Source: Ferrovibrio terrae
Lineage (GTDB): Bacteria; Pseudomonadota; Alphaproteobacteria; Ferrovibrionales; Ferrovibrionaceae
Assembly: GCF_007197755.1 (NCBI RefSeq)
Contig: NZ_CP041636.1
Coordinates: forward strand, 3,508,001 to 3,572,000
DNA length: 64,000 nucleotides
Direction of reading: 5' to 3'
Numbering within the stretch: position 1 is the stretch's first letter; each line of letters starts with the position of its first letter. Positions 1 to 9,109 of the stretch are shown in pieces. Below the pieces are notes generated by a model that was given only the letters and a program-made list of their open reading frames with translations, was not told where the DNA came from and did no database searches. The position numbers were made by a program, and so were the translations under genes.

Positions 1-1193
1 ACTTCCATGGCTACTTCTGGGGCAAGCTGGATGCCGGCCACTCGGAAGCGCGGAACCACAAACGCTATGAGGTGCCGGGTAACTGGTACAACTGGGGTCA
101 GCATTTTGATCGGTTCGATATCGCCAAGGAACCGAACGAGGCCAATCGCTTCGGCTGGCTGGTCGAGATCGATCCTTACGATCTGCAATCCGTGCCGAAG
201 AAGCGCACCGCGCTAGGCCGCTGCAAACACGAAGGCGCCGCGGTTGTTGTGAATGGTGATGGCCGGGTGGTGCTTTATTCCGGCGACGATGAGCGGTTTG
301 AATATGTCTACCGCTTCGTCTCGGCCGGCCGCTACAACGCCAGCGACCGCCGTACAAATTCGGGCCTGCTAGACGAAGGCACGCTGTCGGTGGCGAAGTA
401 CAATGCGGATGGCTCGGTGGACTGGCTGCCGCTGATCTTCGGGCAGGGCCCGCTGACCGCCGCCAATGGCTTCAACAGTCAGGCCGATGTGATGATCGAA
501 ACCCGCCGGGCCGCGGACCTGCTCGGCGCCACCAAGATGGATCGCCCGGAAGACATCGAGGCCAATCCGGCCACCGGCAAGGTCTATGTCATGCTGACCA
601 ATAACACCCGCCGCAAGGACGACCAGCGCGACGCCACCAACACCCGCGCCGCCAACGAATGGGGCCAGGTGCTGGAGATGATCCCGCCTGGCGGTGACCA
701 TGCGGCCCCCAGGGCCAGCTGGTCCCTGCTGGTGCAGGGCGGCAATCCGGCCGACGCGAAAACCGGCGCGAAATTCCACCCTTCCACCACCAGGAACGGC
801 TGGTTCGCCTGTCCCGACAACGCCGCCGTCGATCCGCAGGGCCGGCTGTGGATCACCACCGATCAGGGCGAGGCCTGGCAGAAGGCCAGCGGCACAGCCG
901 ACGGCGTCTGGGCATTGGAAACCGAAGGCCCCAATCGTGGCCTGGGCAAGATGTTCTTCCGCGTTCCGGTCGGCGCGGAAATGTGCGGTCCGTGCTTTAC
1001 CCCAGACGGGCGCACCCTGTTCGTGGCGGTACAACATCCTGCCACCGATGGTGGCGAGGGCTTTACCCGGAGTGGCAAGGGCTCGACCTTCGAGGATCCG
1101 GCAACACGCTGGCCGGACTTTCAGCCGGCCATGCCGCCGCGACCTTCGGTAGTGGTGATCACCAAGCGGGATGGCGGCATCATCGGCAGCTAG
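1..1193 (+). CDS. PhoX/DUF839-family phosphatase, C-terminal part
   Basis: This is the 3' part of a gene that begins upstream of the window; the reading frame is open from base 3, before the first available ATG. The visible ~396 residues contain stretches typical of PhoX-type (DUF839) alkaline phosphatases, such as [19 protein letters not shown], the [13 protein letters not shown] segment and [15 protein letters not shown]. Family members are calcium/iron-dependent phosphomonoesterases, usually exported by the Tat pathway and used to release phosphate in the periplasm. The N-terminus, including any Tat signal, is outside the window, so export cannot be checked. A strong hairpin follows the stop codon. 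Family assignment is by recognised motifs; the activity is inferred. Confidence 0.88.
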   Translation, partial: FHGYFWGKLDAGHSEARNHKRYEVPGNWYNWGQHFDRFDIAKEPNEANRFGWLVEIDPYDLQSVPKKRTALGRCKHEGAAVVVNGDGRVVLYSGDDERFEYVYRFVSAGRYNASDRRTNSGLLDEGTLSVAKYNADGSVDWLPLIFGQGPLTAANGFNSQADVMIETRRAADLLGATKMDRPEDIEANPATGKVYVMLTNNTRRKDDQRDATNTRAANEWGQVLEMIPPGGDHAAPRASWSLLVQGGNPADAKTGAKFHPSTTRNGWFACPDNAAVDPQGRLWITTDQGEAWQKASGTADGVWALETEGPNRGLGKMFFRVPVGAEMCGPCFTPDGRTLFVAVQHPATDGGEGFTRSGKGSTFEDPATRWPDFQPAMPPRPSVVVITKRDGGIIGS

Positions 1194-1201
1194 CGGCCGT
1201 G

Positions 1202-1243
1202 AGCATCAGCCCAGGTTACGATTTGTGAACCCGGGCTGATGCT
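1202..1243 (+). terminator. Strong hairpin just after the PhoX gene
   Basis: An 11-bp perfect inverted repeat (AGCATCAGCCC / GGGCTGATGCT) starts 8 bases after the PhoX stop codon. A GGTT/AACC pair inside the loop could lengthen the stem. No clear run of T follows, so it may be a weak terminator or a 3'-end-protecting hairpin rather than a classical intrinsic terminator. Confidence 0.5.
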
Positions 1244-1272
1244 ATACAGCGCCTGCCCCGGTCGATATAACC

Positions 1273-1334
1273 CGAAATGCCCGCACGGCGGGCATTTCGC
1301 CCACTTCATTCATGCAAGAATGCTGGGGCATTCT
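1273..1334 (+). promoter_or_regulatory. Two further hairpins in the leader of the Hpt-like gene
   Basis: Two perfect inverted repeats lie between the previous hairpin and the start codon at 1353. The first has a 12-bp stem (CGAAATGCCCGC, 1273-1284, with its complement at 1288-1299) and a 3-base loop. The second has a 7-bp stem (AGAATGC, 1317-1323, with its complement at 1328-1334) and a TGGG loop, ending right before the Shine-Dalgarno-like GGTGGGGAAC. Their position suggests a structured 5' leader. No known riboswitch class was recognised. Confidence 0.45.
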
Positions 1335-1352
1335 GGTGGGGAACGGCTGGGC

Positions 1353-1856
1353 ATGGCCAAGGCCGAAAAAGCAAAGTTCATCAAGGCGCCGCAGGACCTG
1401 CGGCAGAAGGCGGTCAACTTCCACACTGGTGTCGACCTGACGCTCACCGATGAGGTGCGCAGCCGGATCGAGGCGGTGATTACTGAATCCGCCGATGCCT
1501 TCTCCAAGGATGTGCTCGACAAGCTGCGCGAGATGCGCGTGCAGGTGAAAGCGGCCGAGGACGATGCGCTGTCGCGCATTTTTATTCTGACCACAATTTC
1601 GGAACTGGCCTTCGACATTAAAGGCATGGGCGGCACCTTCGGCTACCCGCTGCTGAGCCACCTGGCCAAGTCACTGAAGGACTTCATCACCGAACTGGCC
1701 CTGCCCAATGAGGCGCAGCTTGAAGTCATCAGCATCCATGTCGATGCCATGTATGTGGTGCTGGCCCAGGGCGTACGCGGCACCAGCGACAAGCTGCAGA
1801 AGGACCTGCTCGATAACCTGAGCATCGCTGTCAGCAAGGTGCGCGATCCGGTTTAA
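1353..1856 (+). CDS. Degenerate Hpt-like helical protein
   Basis: A 167-residue soluble, mostly helical protein of unknown function. The start ATG at 1353 was chosen because GGTGGGGAAC lies just upstream and because the longer open frame would run through the leader hairpins. The segment around residues 86-109 (AFDIKGMGGTFGYPLLSHLA) looks like the core of a histidine phosphotransfer (Hpt) domain, whose signature is H-x-L-K-G followed by a helix with conserved Gly and Leu. Here the phospho-accepting His position is Phe87, so the protein could not act as a normal phosphorelay intermediate. It may be a binding-only relic or an unrelated helical fold. No partner kinase or response regulator is adjacent. 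Confidence 0.7.
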   Translation: MAKAEKAKFIKAPQDLRQKAVNFHTGVDLTLTDEVRSRIEAVITESADAFSKDVLDKLREMRVQVKAAEDDALSRIFILTTISELAFDIKGMGGTFGYPLLSHLAKSLKDFITELALPNEAQLEVISIHVDAMYVVLAQGVRGTSDKLQKDLLDNLSIAVSKVRDPV

Positions 1857-1870
1857 TGCTGCAGCATTAA
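1853..1870 (+). terminator. 18-bp palindrome over the stop codon
   Basis: A perfect 18-bp palindrome (TTAATGCT-GC-AGCATTAA) overlaps the TAA stop of the Hpt-like gene and is followed by CCATTTTCC. It could fold as a 7-bp stem with a TGCA loop and act as a weak terminator, or be a protein-binding dyad. Confidence 0.35.
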
Positions 1871-1917
1871 CCATTTTCCGCCATACTTCGCTAACGTTTT
1901 GCCAGCAGTGTAGCGCC

Positions 1918-2136
1918 ATGGACAACAGTTCCGACGCTGAGATTTACCGCACGGCCCGCGACCTGATCGCCGATTACGGCGCACGGGGCGCGGAATCGCA
2001 TGCGAACCGCCAGCTCACCGAGATGACGCTCGCCAGCAATTTCGTCGGCATGCTGGTCTGGCGCCGCATCCTGCGCGCGGTCAAAGGCATGAACTCCGCC
2101 AGCGCGAGCAGCTCCGCCACGTCCCGCCGGCGCTGA
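1918..2136 (+). CDS. Small hypothetical protein (72 aa)
   Basis: A short frame of 72 codons following the Hpt-like gene on the same strand. The product starts with an acidic, helical stretch and has a hydrophobic patch (LASNFVGMLVWRRILRAV, about residues 38-55) that could be an amphipathic helix. The C-terminus is rich in Ser and Arg. There is no good Shine-Dalgarno sequence before the ATG and no family was recognised. Its stop lies 18 bases from the convergent pentapeptide gene. It is kept because it has alphaproteobacterial-like codon use and fills a gap. Confidence 0.5.
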   Translation: MDNSSDAEIYRTARDLIADYGARGAESHANRQLTEMTLASNFVGMLVWRRILRAVKGMNSASASSSATSRRR

Positions 2137-2154
2137 TATCCCGGAAAAATTCAG

Positions 2155-3138
2155 CTAGTTCTTCCTGTCGTTCATCACGACAGGCAGGCCACGCGACCCT
2201 TCGATCAGCGCACCGCGCAGATCGGCATCCGTCAGGTTTGCGTGCATGAGGTTGCAGTCGCGCATATCCGAGCAGATCAGCTTGGCCCCGTGCAAATTCG
2301 CATTCGACAGGTTGGCCTGCCGCAGGTCGGCGCCATTGAGATTGGCAAGCGCCAGATGCGCGCGTGACAGGTACCAGCCCGACATGATAGCGCGGCGGCC
2401 CTTCTGGCCATCGGTATCGATCCAAGTCTGATGGTCCTGCACCACCTGCTCCAGCACTTCGGGCGCGATCACCTTCGGCAGCTTTGCCCCGCTGCCCTGC
2501 AGCTGCTGCAGCATGTCGGACGGAAAATCGGCCAGATGGAAATTCGCATTGTGCAGCTTGGCGGTCTTGAACTGCACGTTGCTGAGCGTCGAATAAGAGA
2601 AATCCGCGCCTTCCAGGTCGGCATTGTCGAGAATGCAGCCGTCGAGGATGGCGCCGACAAAGGATGCGCCGAGCAGTTTGGCCTGCGTCAGATTGGTGTT
2701 GTGCAACGTGGTTTCGCTCAGCGACACCACACCGCCCTTGCCATGCGGCAGCACCGGGGGGTCGGTCATCGGCCGCATATCGGCATTCTCGAACCGGGTG
2801 CCTTTCAGGATCGCGCGCGACAGGTCGGCACCGCGCAGGTTGGCCCAGACGAAACGCGCATTGGTCAGATCGGCGCCAGAGAAATCGCAGCCTGTCAGCA
2901 CGGCCTGGCTGAAATCGGTATTGCGCAGGTCGGCGCAATAGAAGCGGCAGCCGCGGAAGACGGTGCGCTGCAAATTCATGCCAACCAGCTTGATGCCAGT
3001 CAGATCAGCGCCCACGAGGGTGAGCTGCTTGCCGCGCGTCAGCTTGCCAAGGCGGCCTGACAGGAATTCGCCATGTGCCTTGATCTGTTCGTACAGATCA
3101 TCGGGCCAGGGAGCGTGATGGGTGTCGCCGGTCGTCAT
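2155..3138 (-). CDS. Pentapeptide-repeat protein (327 aa)
   Basis: The protein consists largely of A(D/N)LxG-type pentapeptide repeats, which fold as a right-handed quadrilateral beta-helix. One block covers roughly residues 40-205 and a second roughly residues 255-320. They are separated by a linker of about 50 residues that contains DHQTWIDTDGQKGR (about 235-248). A related motif precedes the first block near residue 22. No signal peptide or membrane segment is visible, so it is probably cytoplasmic. Pentapeptide proteins are often scaffolds or DNA-mimics, but no specific role can be assigned here. A second protein with the same layout is encoded at 30830-32065. Confidence 0.88.
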   Translation of the reverse strand: MTTGDTHHAPWPDDLYEQIKAHGEFLSGRLGKLTRGKQLTLVGADLTGIKLVGMNLQRTVFRGCRFYCADLRNTDFSQAVLTGCDFSGADLTNARFVWANLRGADLSRAILKGTRFENADMRPMTDPPVLPHGKGGVVSLSETTLHNTNLTQAKLLGASFVGAILDGCILDNADLEGADFSYSTLSNVQFKTAKLHNANFHLADFPSDMLQQLQGSGAKLPKVIAPEVLEQVVQDHQTWIDTDGQKGRRAIMSGWYLSRAHLALANLNGADLRQANLSNANLHGAKLICSDMRDCNLMHANLTDADLRGALIEGSRGLPVVMNDRKN

Positions 3139-3215
3139 TTTTCCATCCGCGTACCGGCGGCGGCCGGATTACGAGTCACTAGATGGAATGTAATTGGGGC
3201 AATTTCAAGAAAGTG

Positions 3216-3749
3216 TTAACGAGAAGTTGCCTGCTGCTGGGCCCGGTAAGTGGCCCCCAGCCGGGCATAGTGCCCTGCCGTTTCGGTGATATTCCGCAAT
3301 TCGTCCGTATCAAGACGGCGCATCAGCTTCGCCGGCCGGCCGGCCCAGAGTTCACCGGCCGCAATCCGCTTGCCCGGCGTCAGCAAGGCGCCGGCGGCCA
3401 GCATGCCCTGGCTCTCGATCACGCAGCCATCCATCACGGTCGCCTGCATGCCGACGAAGCAGTGGTCCTCAAGCCGGCAGCCATGTACCAGGGCCAGATG
3501 CCCGATAGTGACACCCGAACCGATCTCCGTGGCGAATTTCGCCCGGGTCACATGCACGACGCTGCCGTCCTGGATGTTGGTGTCGCTGCCGATACGGATG
3601 CTGTTGACGTCGCCACGGATCACCACGCCGAACCAGATCGAGCTGCGTGCGCCGACTTCGGTGTCGCCGATCACAGTGGCGTTCGGCGCGACAAAGGCAT
3701 CCGGCGCAATGGCCGGATGCTTGTCACCGAACGGCAGGATGAAACTCAC
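3216..3749 (-). CDS. Gamma-carbonic anhydrase family protein
   Basis: This 177-residue protein has the hexapeptide-repeat left-handed beta-helix of the gamma-carbonic anhydrase / YrdA family. Diagnostic pieces are GDVNSIRIGSDTNIQDGSVVH, with the first metal-ligand His, and VTIGHLALVHGC, which holds the other two His ligands; ALLTPGKRIAAGELWAGRPA follows. The family forms trimers binding zinc or iron. Some members hydrate CO2, while many YrdA-like members have no demonstrated activity. The gene sits 10 bases downstream of argC on the same strand and is probably cotranscribed with it, although no metabolic link is obvious. Confidence 0.9.
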   Translation of the reverse strand: MSFILPFGDKHPAIAPDAFVAPNATVIGDTEVGARSSIWFGVVIRGDVNSIRIGSDTNIQDGSVVHVTRAKFATEIGSGVTIGHLALVHGCRLEDHCFVGMQATVMDGCVIESQGMLAAGALLTPGKRIAAGELWAGRPAKLMRRLDTDELRNITETAGHYARLGATYRAQQQATSR

Positions 3750-3759
3750 GCTCTGCGTC

Positions 3760-4806
3760 TCAGGGGAACAGGGCGATCTGCTCGAGGCCCGTGGTCTCCG
3801 GCAGGCCGTACATCACGTTGAAGTTCTGCACGGCCTGGCCGCTCGCACCCTTCATCAGGTTGTCGATCACGGAGAACAGCATGGCGCGTCCCTTCACCCG
3901 ATCGGCAAACACCCCGATATGGCAGGAATTCGTGCCCCGCACATGGCGGGTCTGCGGCGAAACGCCCTGCGGCATGATCTGCACGAACGGTTCCTCGGCG
4001 TAGCGCTGCAGCAGAGTCGTCCGCAGGTCGTCAGCCGTGACGCCCGGCTTCAGCTTCACGTAGATGCTGGCCAACATGCCGCGGTTCATCGGCATCAGGT
4101 GTGGCGTGAAGTTCACGGCCATCGGCTGACCCGAGGCATCGGCCAGGATCTGCTCGATCTCCGGGCCATGCCGGTGCGAGCCGACACCATAGGCATGGAT
4201 GCCCTCGGCCGCCTCGCAGTACAGCGAGCCTTCCTTCAGCGCGCGACCGGCACCCGACACGCCCGACTTGGCATCGATCACGATATCGTCCGGGTCGATC
4301 TGCCCGGCCTCCAGCAGCGGCATCAGCGGCAGCTGGGCCGAGGTCGGATAGCAGCCCGGATTGGCCACCAGCCGCGCCTTGGCCACCTTGTCGCGATAGA
4401 CCTCGGTCAGGCCGTAAACAGCTTCGTCCTGCAGCTTGGGCGCCCGGTGCTCGTGACCATACCACTTGGCATATTCGTCCAGGTCCCGCAGCCGGAAGTC
4501 GGCCGACAGGTCGACGATCTTCAGATGCTCGGGCAGGCCGGCGATCACTTCCTGGGTGGTCCCATGCGGCAGGGCGCAGAAGACAGCATCAACACCGCTC
4601 CAGTCGACCTCCTTGATGGTCACCAACTTGGGCAGGTTGAGGCCCATGAACTGCGGGAAGACGGTCTCGATTCCCTCGCCTGCCTTCCGGTCGGCGGTCA
4701 GGGCGACCACGCGGACGCGCGGATGACGCAGCAGCACGCGGAGCAGTTCCGCGCCCGTATAACCGCTGGCACCCAAAATCGCGACCCGAATGGCGTCCGT
4801 GGCCAT
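3760..4806 (-). CDS. argC: N-acetyl-gamma-glutamyl-phosphate reductase
   Basis: ArgC reduces N-acetylglutamyl-5-phosphate to the semialdehyde with NADPH, the third step of arginine biosynthesis, in the cytoplasm. The 348-residue product has the N-terminal dinucleotide-binding loop (ILGASGYTGAELLR), the substrate-phosphate region ALPHGTTQEV and the catalytic-cysteine motif NPGCYPTSAQLPLMPL. The C-terminal HVRGTNSCHIGVF is also typical. Length and end points match the long (type 1) ArgC form. In many alphaproteobacteria argC follows rplM-rpsI; here it instead heads a two-gene unit with the gamma-carbonic anhydrase. Confidence 0.95.
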   Translation of the reverse strand: MATDAIRVAILGASGYTGAELLRVLLRHPRVRVVALTADRKAGEGIETVFPQFMGLNLPKLVTIKEVDWSGVDAVFCALPHGTTQEVIAGLPEHLKIVDLSADFRLRDLDEYAKWYGHEHRAPKLQDEAVYGLTEVYRDKVAKARLVANPGCYPTSAQLPLMPLLEAGQIDPDDIVIDAKSGVSGAGRALKEGSLYCEAAEGIHAYGVGSHRHGPEIEQILADASGQPMAVNFTPHLMPMNRGMLASIYVKLKPGVTADDLRTTLLQRYAEEPFVQIMPQGVSPQTRHVRGTNSCHIGVFADRVKGRAMLFSVIDNLMKGASGQAVQNFNVMYGLPETTGLEQIALFP

Positions 4807-4896
4807 AACAACCTCCTGAGGAAAAATGGACCTTAAAAGACGAGGAGGATGGGTATAACGCGCCAGCCGCCGGGTTCAATAGGTAAATTGACCCCT

Positions 4897-7248
4897 TCAG
4901 ATGCGGAATTGACCCACTAAATCTGCCAATTCCTGGGCCTGCCGTGCCATGGCCGTGGCCGAAGCCGTGGTCTGTTCGACCAGAGCCCCGTTGCGCTGCG
5001 TCATCTCATCCATATTGGCGACCGCCGTATTGACCTCTTCCAGCCCGACCGCCTGCTCGCGACTGGCCGAGGAAATCTCGCCAACGATATCCGCCACTTT
5101 TTTCACTGCCGTGACAATCTCGGTCAGGCTGGTGCCGGTCAGGTTGACCAGACGCGCCCCTTCCCGCACCTCGCCGGTGCTGGCCTGGATCAGGCCTTTG
5201 ATCTCGCGGCTGGCATCGGCCGAGCGCTGCGCCAGGGCGCGCACTTCCTGCGCCACCACGGCAAAGCCCTTGCCGGCCTCGCCCGCTCTCGCGGCCTCGA
5301 CCGAGGCATTCAGCGCCAGCAGATTGGTCTGGAAGGCGATCTCGTCAATCAGGCCGACGATGTCGGAGATTTTCTTCGCGCTGCCTTCGATGCGGCTGAC
5401 GGCCGCCACGGCGTCCTGCACCACGCTGCCGCCCTTCTCCGCCGTGTTGCGTGCGGTGGCCGCCAGTTTGTTGGCGGCTTCGGCATTGTCGGCATTCTGT
5501 TTCACCGTCGCGGTGATTTCGTGCATCGACGCTGCGGTCTCCTCCAGGCTGGCTGCCTGTTGCTCGGTACGGCCGGCCAGATCGCTGCTGCCGGTGGAAA
5601 TCTCGGCTGCAGCATCGCGTACCGACGAGGCGGCGAATGTTACCTTGCCGACGGTTTCCGACAGTTGCTGTGCCGTGCGATTGGCATCCTGCTTCAGGCG
5701 ATCGAACACGCCGTCATAGTCAGCCTCGATCCGGTGCGTGAAGTCGCCGCGCGCCATCGCGCCCAGTGCATCGCCCAGATTGACAAACACGTTGTCGACA
5801 GTGCCGAGCAGTCCGTTCATCCGCTCGCCCAGTCGCGCCGTCATGCCACTGAGCGCGCTGGTGTCAATGCGGGCAGACATATCGCCACCGGCGGCAGCCC
5901 CGACCACTTCGCCCACTGCGCGATCCAGCAGGTCTTCCTGCGCCTTGCGCTGCTCTTCGGTACTCTGGCGGTTGCGCTCGACCTCGACCTGCAGCTGCTC
6001 GTTCTCCAGGCCGTTTTCCTTGAACACCTGAACCGCCCGCGCCATGGCGCCGATTTCGTCGCTGCGTTCGCGATCCGGGACGTCGGTGGTCCATTCGCGA
6101 TTGGCAAGGCGATCCATCGCGCCCGTCAACAGAGTGAGCGGATCGGCAATGCGCCGGCCTATATACAGCCAGCCGACCAGAAAAGCGGCCGCCAGACTGG
6201 CCAGCGCAACGATGACCAGCGTGGTCATGCCGACCATGCTGACGCGCTTGGCCTGCTGCGTAGCATCGGCAACACCGATATTTGCATCCTCGACAACGCT
6301 CTGGGCCAGCGCACCCAACCGCTTGGCGGCTTCGCGGCTGGTGCGCAGCGTGGAGAGCGAATATTCCTGCGAATCAATTTCCTGTTCGCGGAAACTGAGC
6401 AGGCCAGTGCCTTCGTCACCGAACGACAACACCTCCTTGGTCGCCTTGATCAGTTCGGGATGCGGGTTGATCTTCTCGACAACGGTCAGCGCCTTGGTCA
6501 CGCGCTCGGACGAGGCAGCAAAACGCTTGGAAATATCGGCCAGCTCTGCCCTGTTGGCGGCCTGGGCGCCGACGGCCAACTGGCCGACCGCATTGTTGAC
6601 CTCGCCAATCAGGGTCGCGGTCGCCTGCACCAGAGCAAGATCGTTGTTGGCCATGCGCGTAAGCGAGCGCTCGATGCGCGCCACATCGCCGCTGCGCGTC
6701 ACACCCAGCATGCTGCCACTCAGATCCACCACGGCGTCATCGATCAGCGGATTGGCGAAACGCAGGAAGCCTTCATGCGCCTTGGAAAGCCCCTGGGTTT
6801 CCTGCAGCCGCTGGCTGCTCGTCTGGATACGCGCGGTGACCAGCTGCTCCAGCCGGTTGATGTTGGCGAGCAGGCCGTTGGTTTCGGTCTTGATCTTGTC
6901 CAGCGTCTCTCCGGTCACGCGGGCAGCGACCAGATCCAGCACGGCGCGGATATCGGCCTCGCGCTCCTTGTTACCCGCTGCAGTAGCTTTGACTTCCGCC
7001 TCGGTCGCGGCCGAAACCAGATCCGGAGCTGCGCCGGCCATGTCCGCCACCCGCTCGGCCAGCGCCAGGGCGGCCACCACGGAAGCAACGCCTTCATCCG
7101 TCACGGTCACAATTGCCCGGTCGAGCCGGGACAGGGAAACCCACCCCGTGACTGCCGAAATCAGGGCGAAAGAGGCAATCGCCCCCACCGCCAGGTAAAG
7201 CCGCTGGCGGATTCCGCCCTGCCGCTTTTTGATCGGCGTCTCGACCAT
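4897..7248 (-). CDS. Methyl-accepting chemotaxis protein
   Basis: A 783-residue chemoreceptor. A short cytoplasmic start ([10 protein letters not shown]) is followed by TM1 at about residues 15-37, then a long helical periplasmic sensor region. TM2 lies near residues 340-362, followed by a HAMP domain ([20 protein letters not shown]). The cytoplasmic signalling coiled coil carries the conserved hairpin tip [20 protein letters not shown] and [16 protein letters not shown]. No CheR/CheB-tethering pentapeptide is present at the C-terminus (...QFRI). The start at 7248 was preferred over the ATG at 7263 because AGGGGGAA is correctly spaced before it. The ligand is unknown and no che genes are nearby. 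Confidence 0.93.
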   Translation of the reverse strand: MVETPIKKRQGGIRQRLYLAVGAIASFALISAVTGWVSLSRLDRAIVTVTDEGVASVVAALALAERVADMAGAAPDLVSAATEAEVKATAAGNKEREADIRAVLDLVAARVTGETLDKIKTETNGLLANINRLEQLVTARIQTSSQRLQETQGLSKAHEGFLRFANPLIDDAVVDLSGSMLGVTRSGDVARIERSLTRMANNDLALVQATATLIGEVNNAVGQLAVGAQAANRAELADISKRFAASSERVTKALTVVEKINPHPELIKATKEVLSFGDEGTGLLSFREQEIDSQEYSLSTLRTSREAAKRLGALAQSVVEDANIGVADATQQAKRVSMVGMTTLVIVALASLAAAFLVGWLYIGRRIADPLTLLTGAMDRLANREWTTDVPDRERSDEIGAMARAVQVFKENGLENEQLQVEVERNRQSTEEQRKAQEDLLDRAVGEVVGAAAGGDMSARIDTSALSGMTARLGERMNGLLGTVDNVFVNLGDALGAMARGDFTHRIEADYDGVFDRLKQDANRTAQQLSETVGKVTFAASSVRDAAAEISTGSSDLAGRTEQQAASLEETAASMHEITATVKQNADNAEAANKLAATARNTAEKGGSVVQDAVAAVSRIEGSAKKISDIVGLIDEIAFQTNLLALNASVEAARAGEAGKGFAVVAQEVRALAQRSADASREIKGLIQASTGEVREGARLVNLTGTSLTEIVTAVKKVADIVGEISSASREQAVGLEEVNTAVANMDEMTQRNGALVEQTTASATAMARQAQELADLVGQFRI

Positions 7249-7424
7249 CGTATTCCCCCTCATGATTCTAATCCGGAGGGATTGTTCTGGGTTTTTGCTC
7301 TAGGGGCAACCCCATTGATTCTGCAAAGTAAACTGGTAGATCGCATACTAGCGGGGCGGGTGCGGAGCCGTGGCGTTCACGCCGGAGGGTATGCTAATCT
7401 GTCCGCATTGAGGAATGCCCGACC

Positions 7425-8036
7425 ATGCTCGTCCTGATCGACAACTACGACAGTTTTACGTGGAATCTGGTCCACTACTTTGGCCAGGTTGGCACCCCCG
7501 TGCAGGTCTTTCGCAATGACGAGACCACGCCCGAGGCGATCCTGGCGATGAAGCCCGCTGGCGTGGTGCTGTCGCCTGGTCCGTGCGATCCTGACCGGGC
7601 CGGTATCTGCCTCGCCATGATCGACAAGGCCGCTGAGGCCCGCCTGCCCCTGTTCGGCGTCTGCCTCGGCCACCAGGCCATCGGCCAGGCCTTCGGGGGC
7701 AAGGTGGTGCGTGCGCCGCAGCCCCTGCACGGCAAGATGAGCCGGATGCACCATACCGGCGAGAGCGTCTTTGCCGGCCTGCCGCAGGATTTCCTCGCCA
7801 CCCGGTATCACTCGCTGACCATCGATCCCGCCACGCTGCCCAACAGCCTGTCGGTCACCGCCCGGGCCGAAGACGGCGTGATCATGGGCGTGGCGCATCG
7901 CGACCTGCCCATCCATGGCGTGCAGTTCCACCCCGAGAGCATCGCCTCCGAGCACGGGCTTGCGATGCTGGCGAATTTTGTGCGCTATTGCGGCCTTCCG
8001 GTGGGCAAAATTTCGGAGCACGGACAGGCGGCATGA
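7425..8036 (+). CDS. trpG: Anthranilate synthase component II (glutamine amidotransferase)
   Basis: TrpG supplies ammonia from glutamine to TrpE for anthranilate synthesis in tryptophan biosynthesis. The 203-residue class-I amidotransferase has the oxyanion segment LSPGPCDP, the nucleophile loop [16 protein letters not shown] and the His-Glu pair in [21 protein letters not shown] lies upstream of the ATG. It overlaps trpD by ATGA, implying translational coupling. No trpE is present in the window; the upstream neighbour is a divergent chemoreceptor. A shared role with PabA in folate synthesis is possible, but the trp context favours TrpG. Confidence 0.94.
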   Translation: MLVLIDNYDSFTWNLVHYFGQVGTPVQVFRNDETTPEAILAMKPAGVVLSPGPCDPDRAGICLAMIDKAAEARLPLFGVCLGHQAIGQAFGGKVVRAPQPLHGKMSRMHHTGESVFAGLPQDFLATRYHSLTIDPATLPNSLSVTARAEDGVIMGVAHRDLPIHGVQFHPESIASEHGLAMLANFVRYCGLPVGKISEHGQAA

Positions 8037-9109
8037 GTGCGGACGTAACGGAATTCAAGCGGCTGCTTGGGCTGGTCGCGGGCGGCGCGCGACTGAGTGT
8101 CGAAGATGCCTGCACTGCCTTTGACGTGATGATGTCGGGCAATGCCACGCCGTCGCAGATGGGCGCCTTCCTGATGGCGCTGCGGGTGCGCGGCGAAAGC
8201 GTCGACGAGATCACCGGCGGCGCCATGACCATGCGCGCCAAGGTCAACGGCGTGAAAGCCCCGGTTGACGCCATCGACATTGTCGGCACCGGCGGCGACG
8301 TCAAGGGCACCTGGAATGTGTCGACCTGTTCGGCCTTCGTGCTCGCCGGCTGCGGCGTGCCGGTCGCCAAGCATGGCAACCGCGCGGTGTCGTCCAAGAC
8401 CGGTGCGGCCGATGTGCTCACGGCACTGGGCGTGAATATCGATTGCGACTTCCGCCTGATCGAAAAGGCGATTGCCGAAGCCGGTGTCGGTTTCCTGATG
8501 GCGCCACGGCATCATGGCGCGATGCGTCATGTCGGCCCCACGCGCGTGGAGCTTGGCACACGCACGATCTTCAACCTGCTCGGCCCCTTGAGCAACCCGG
8601 CACTGGTGAAGCGCCAGCTGATCGGCGTGTTCGACCGGCAGTGGGTGCAACCACTCGCCGAGGTGATGGGCAAACTGGGCGCCGAGAAGGTCTGGGTCGT
8701 ACATGGCTCTGACGGCCTGGACGAGATCACGACTACCGGCCCGACCTACGTTTCCGAAATGGATGGCGGCAAGCTGCGGCATTTTGAGATTTCGCCTGAG
8801 GATGCCGGCCTGCCGCGCGCAAAGCTGGAAGACCTCAAGGGCGACGAGCCGACCGCCAATGCTGTTGCGTTGCGCGCCGTGCTGAACGGTGCGCCCGGCG
8901 CTTTCCGCGACATTGTTCTGTTCAACGCCGGCGCTGCACTGCTGATTGCCGGCAAAGCGAAGGACCTGCGCGATGGCGCCGCTCAGGCCGCGCAGGCGAT
9001 CGACAGCGGCAAGGCGCGCGCCGCTCTGGCTCGTCTGATCGAGATCACCCACGAACCGCCGCCGCCGCCGCCCGAGGCGGAAAAGCCGGTGAAGAAGAAA
9101 GCGTCATGA
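8033..9109 (+). CDS. trpD: Anthranilate phosphoribosyltransferase
   Basis: TrpD transfers the phosphoribosyl group of PRPP to anthranilate, the second dedicated step of tryptophan synthesis. The protein shows the PRPP-binding [15 protein letters not shown] motif and [17 protein letters not shown], followed by GPLSNPA. The ATG at 8033 was chosen because it overlaps the trpG stop as ATGA and removes 15 implausible upstream residues, giving 358 aa. The last ~18 residues are a Pro-rich then Lys-rich tail ([18 protein letters not shown]) beyond the usual family end, probably disordered. It overlaps trpC by ATGA. Confidence 0.96.
   Translation: MSADVTEFKRLLGLVAGGARLSVEDACTAFDVMMSGNATPSQMGAFLMALRVRGESVDEITGGAMTMRAKVNGVKAPVDAIDIVGTGGDVKGTWNVSTCSAFVLAGCGVPVAKHGNRAVSSKTGAADVLTALGVNIDCDFRLIEKAIAEAGVGFLMAPRHHGAMRHVGPTRVELGTRTIFNLLGPLSNPALVKRQLIGVFDRQWVQPLAEVMGKLGAEKVWVVHGSDGLDEITTTGPTYVSEMDGGKLRHFEISPEDAGLPRAKLEDLKGDEPTANAVALRAVLNGAPGAFRDIVLFNAGAALLIAGKAKDLRDGAAQAAQAIDSGKARAALARLIEITHEPPPPPPEAEKPVKKKAS

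Noticed and set aside
4880-4915. Direct repeat GGTCAATT at the end of the chemoreceptor gene
   Set aside because: Only two short copies, one overlapping coding sequence; probably chance.
7249-7424. trp attenuator or leader peptide before trpG
   Set aside because: No short frame with tandem Trp codons and no terminator-antiterminator pair was found; only a 4-bp GGGG-CAA-CCCC hairpin is present.
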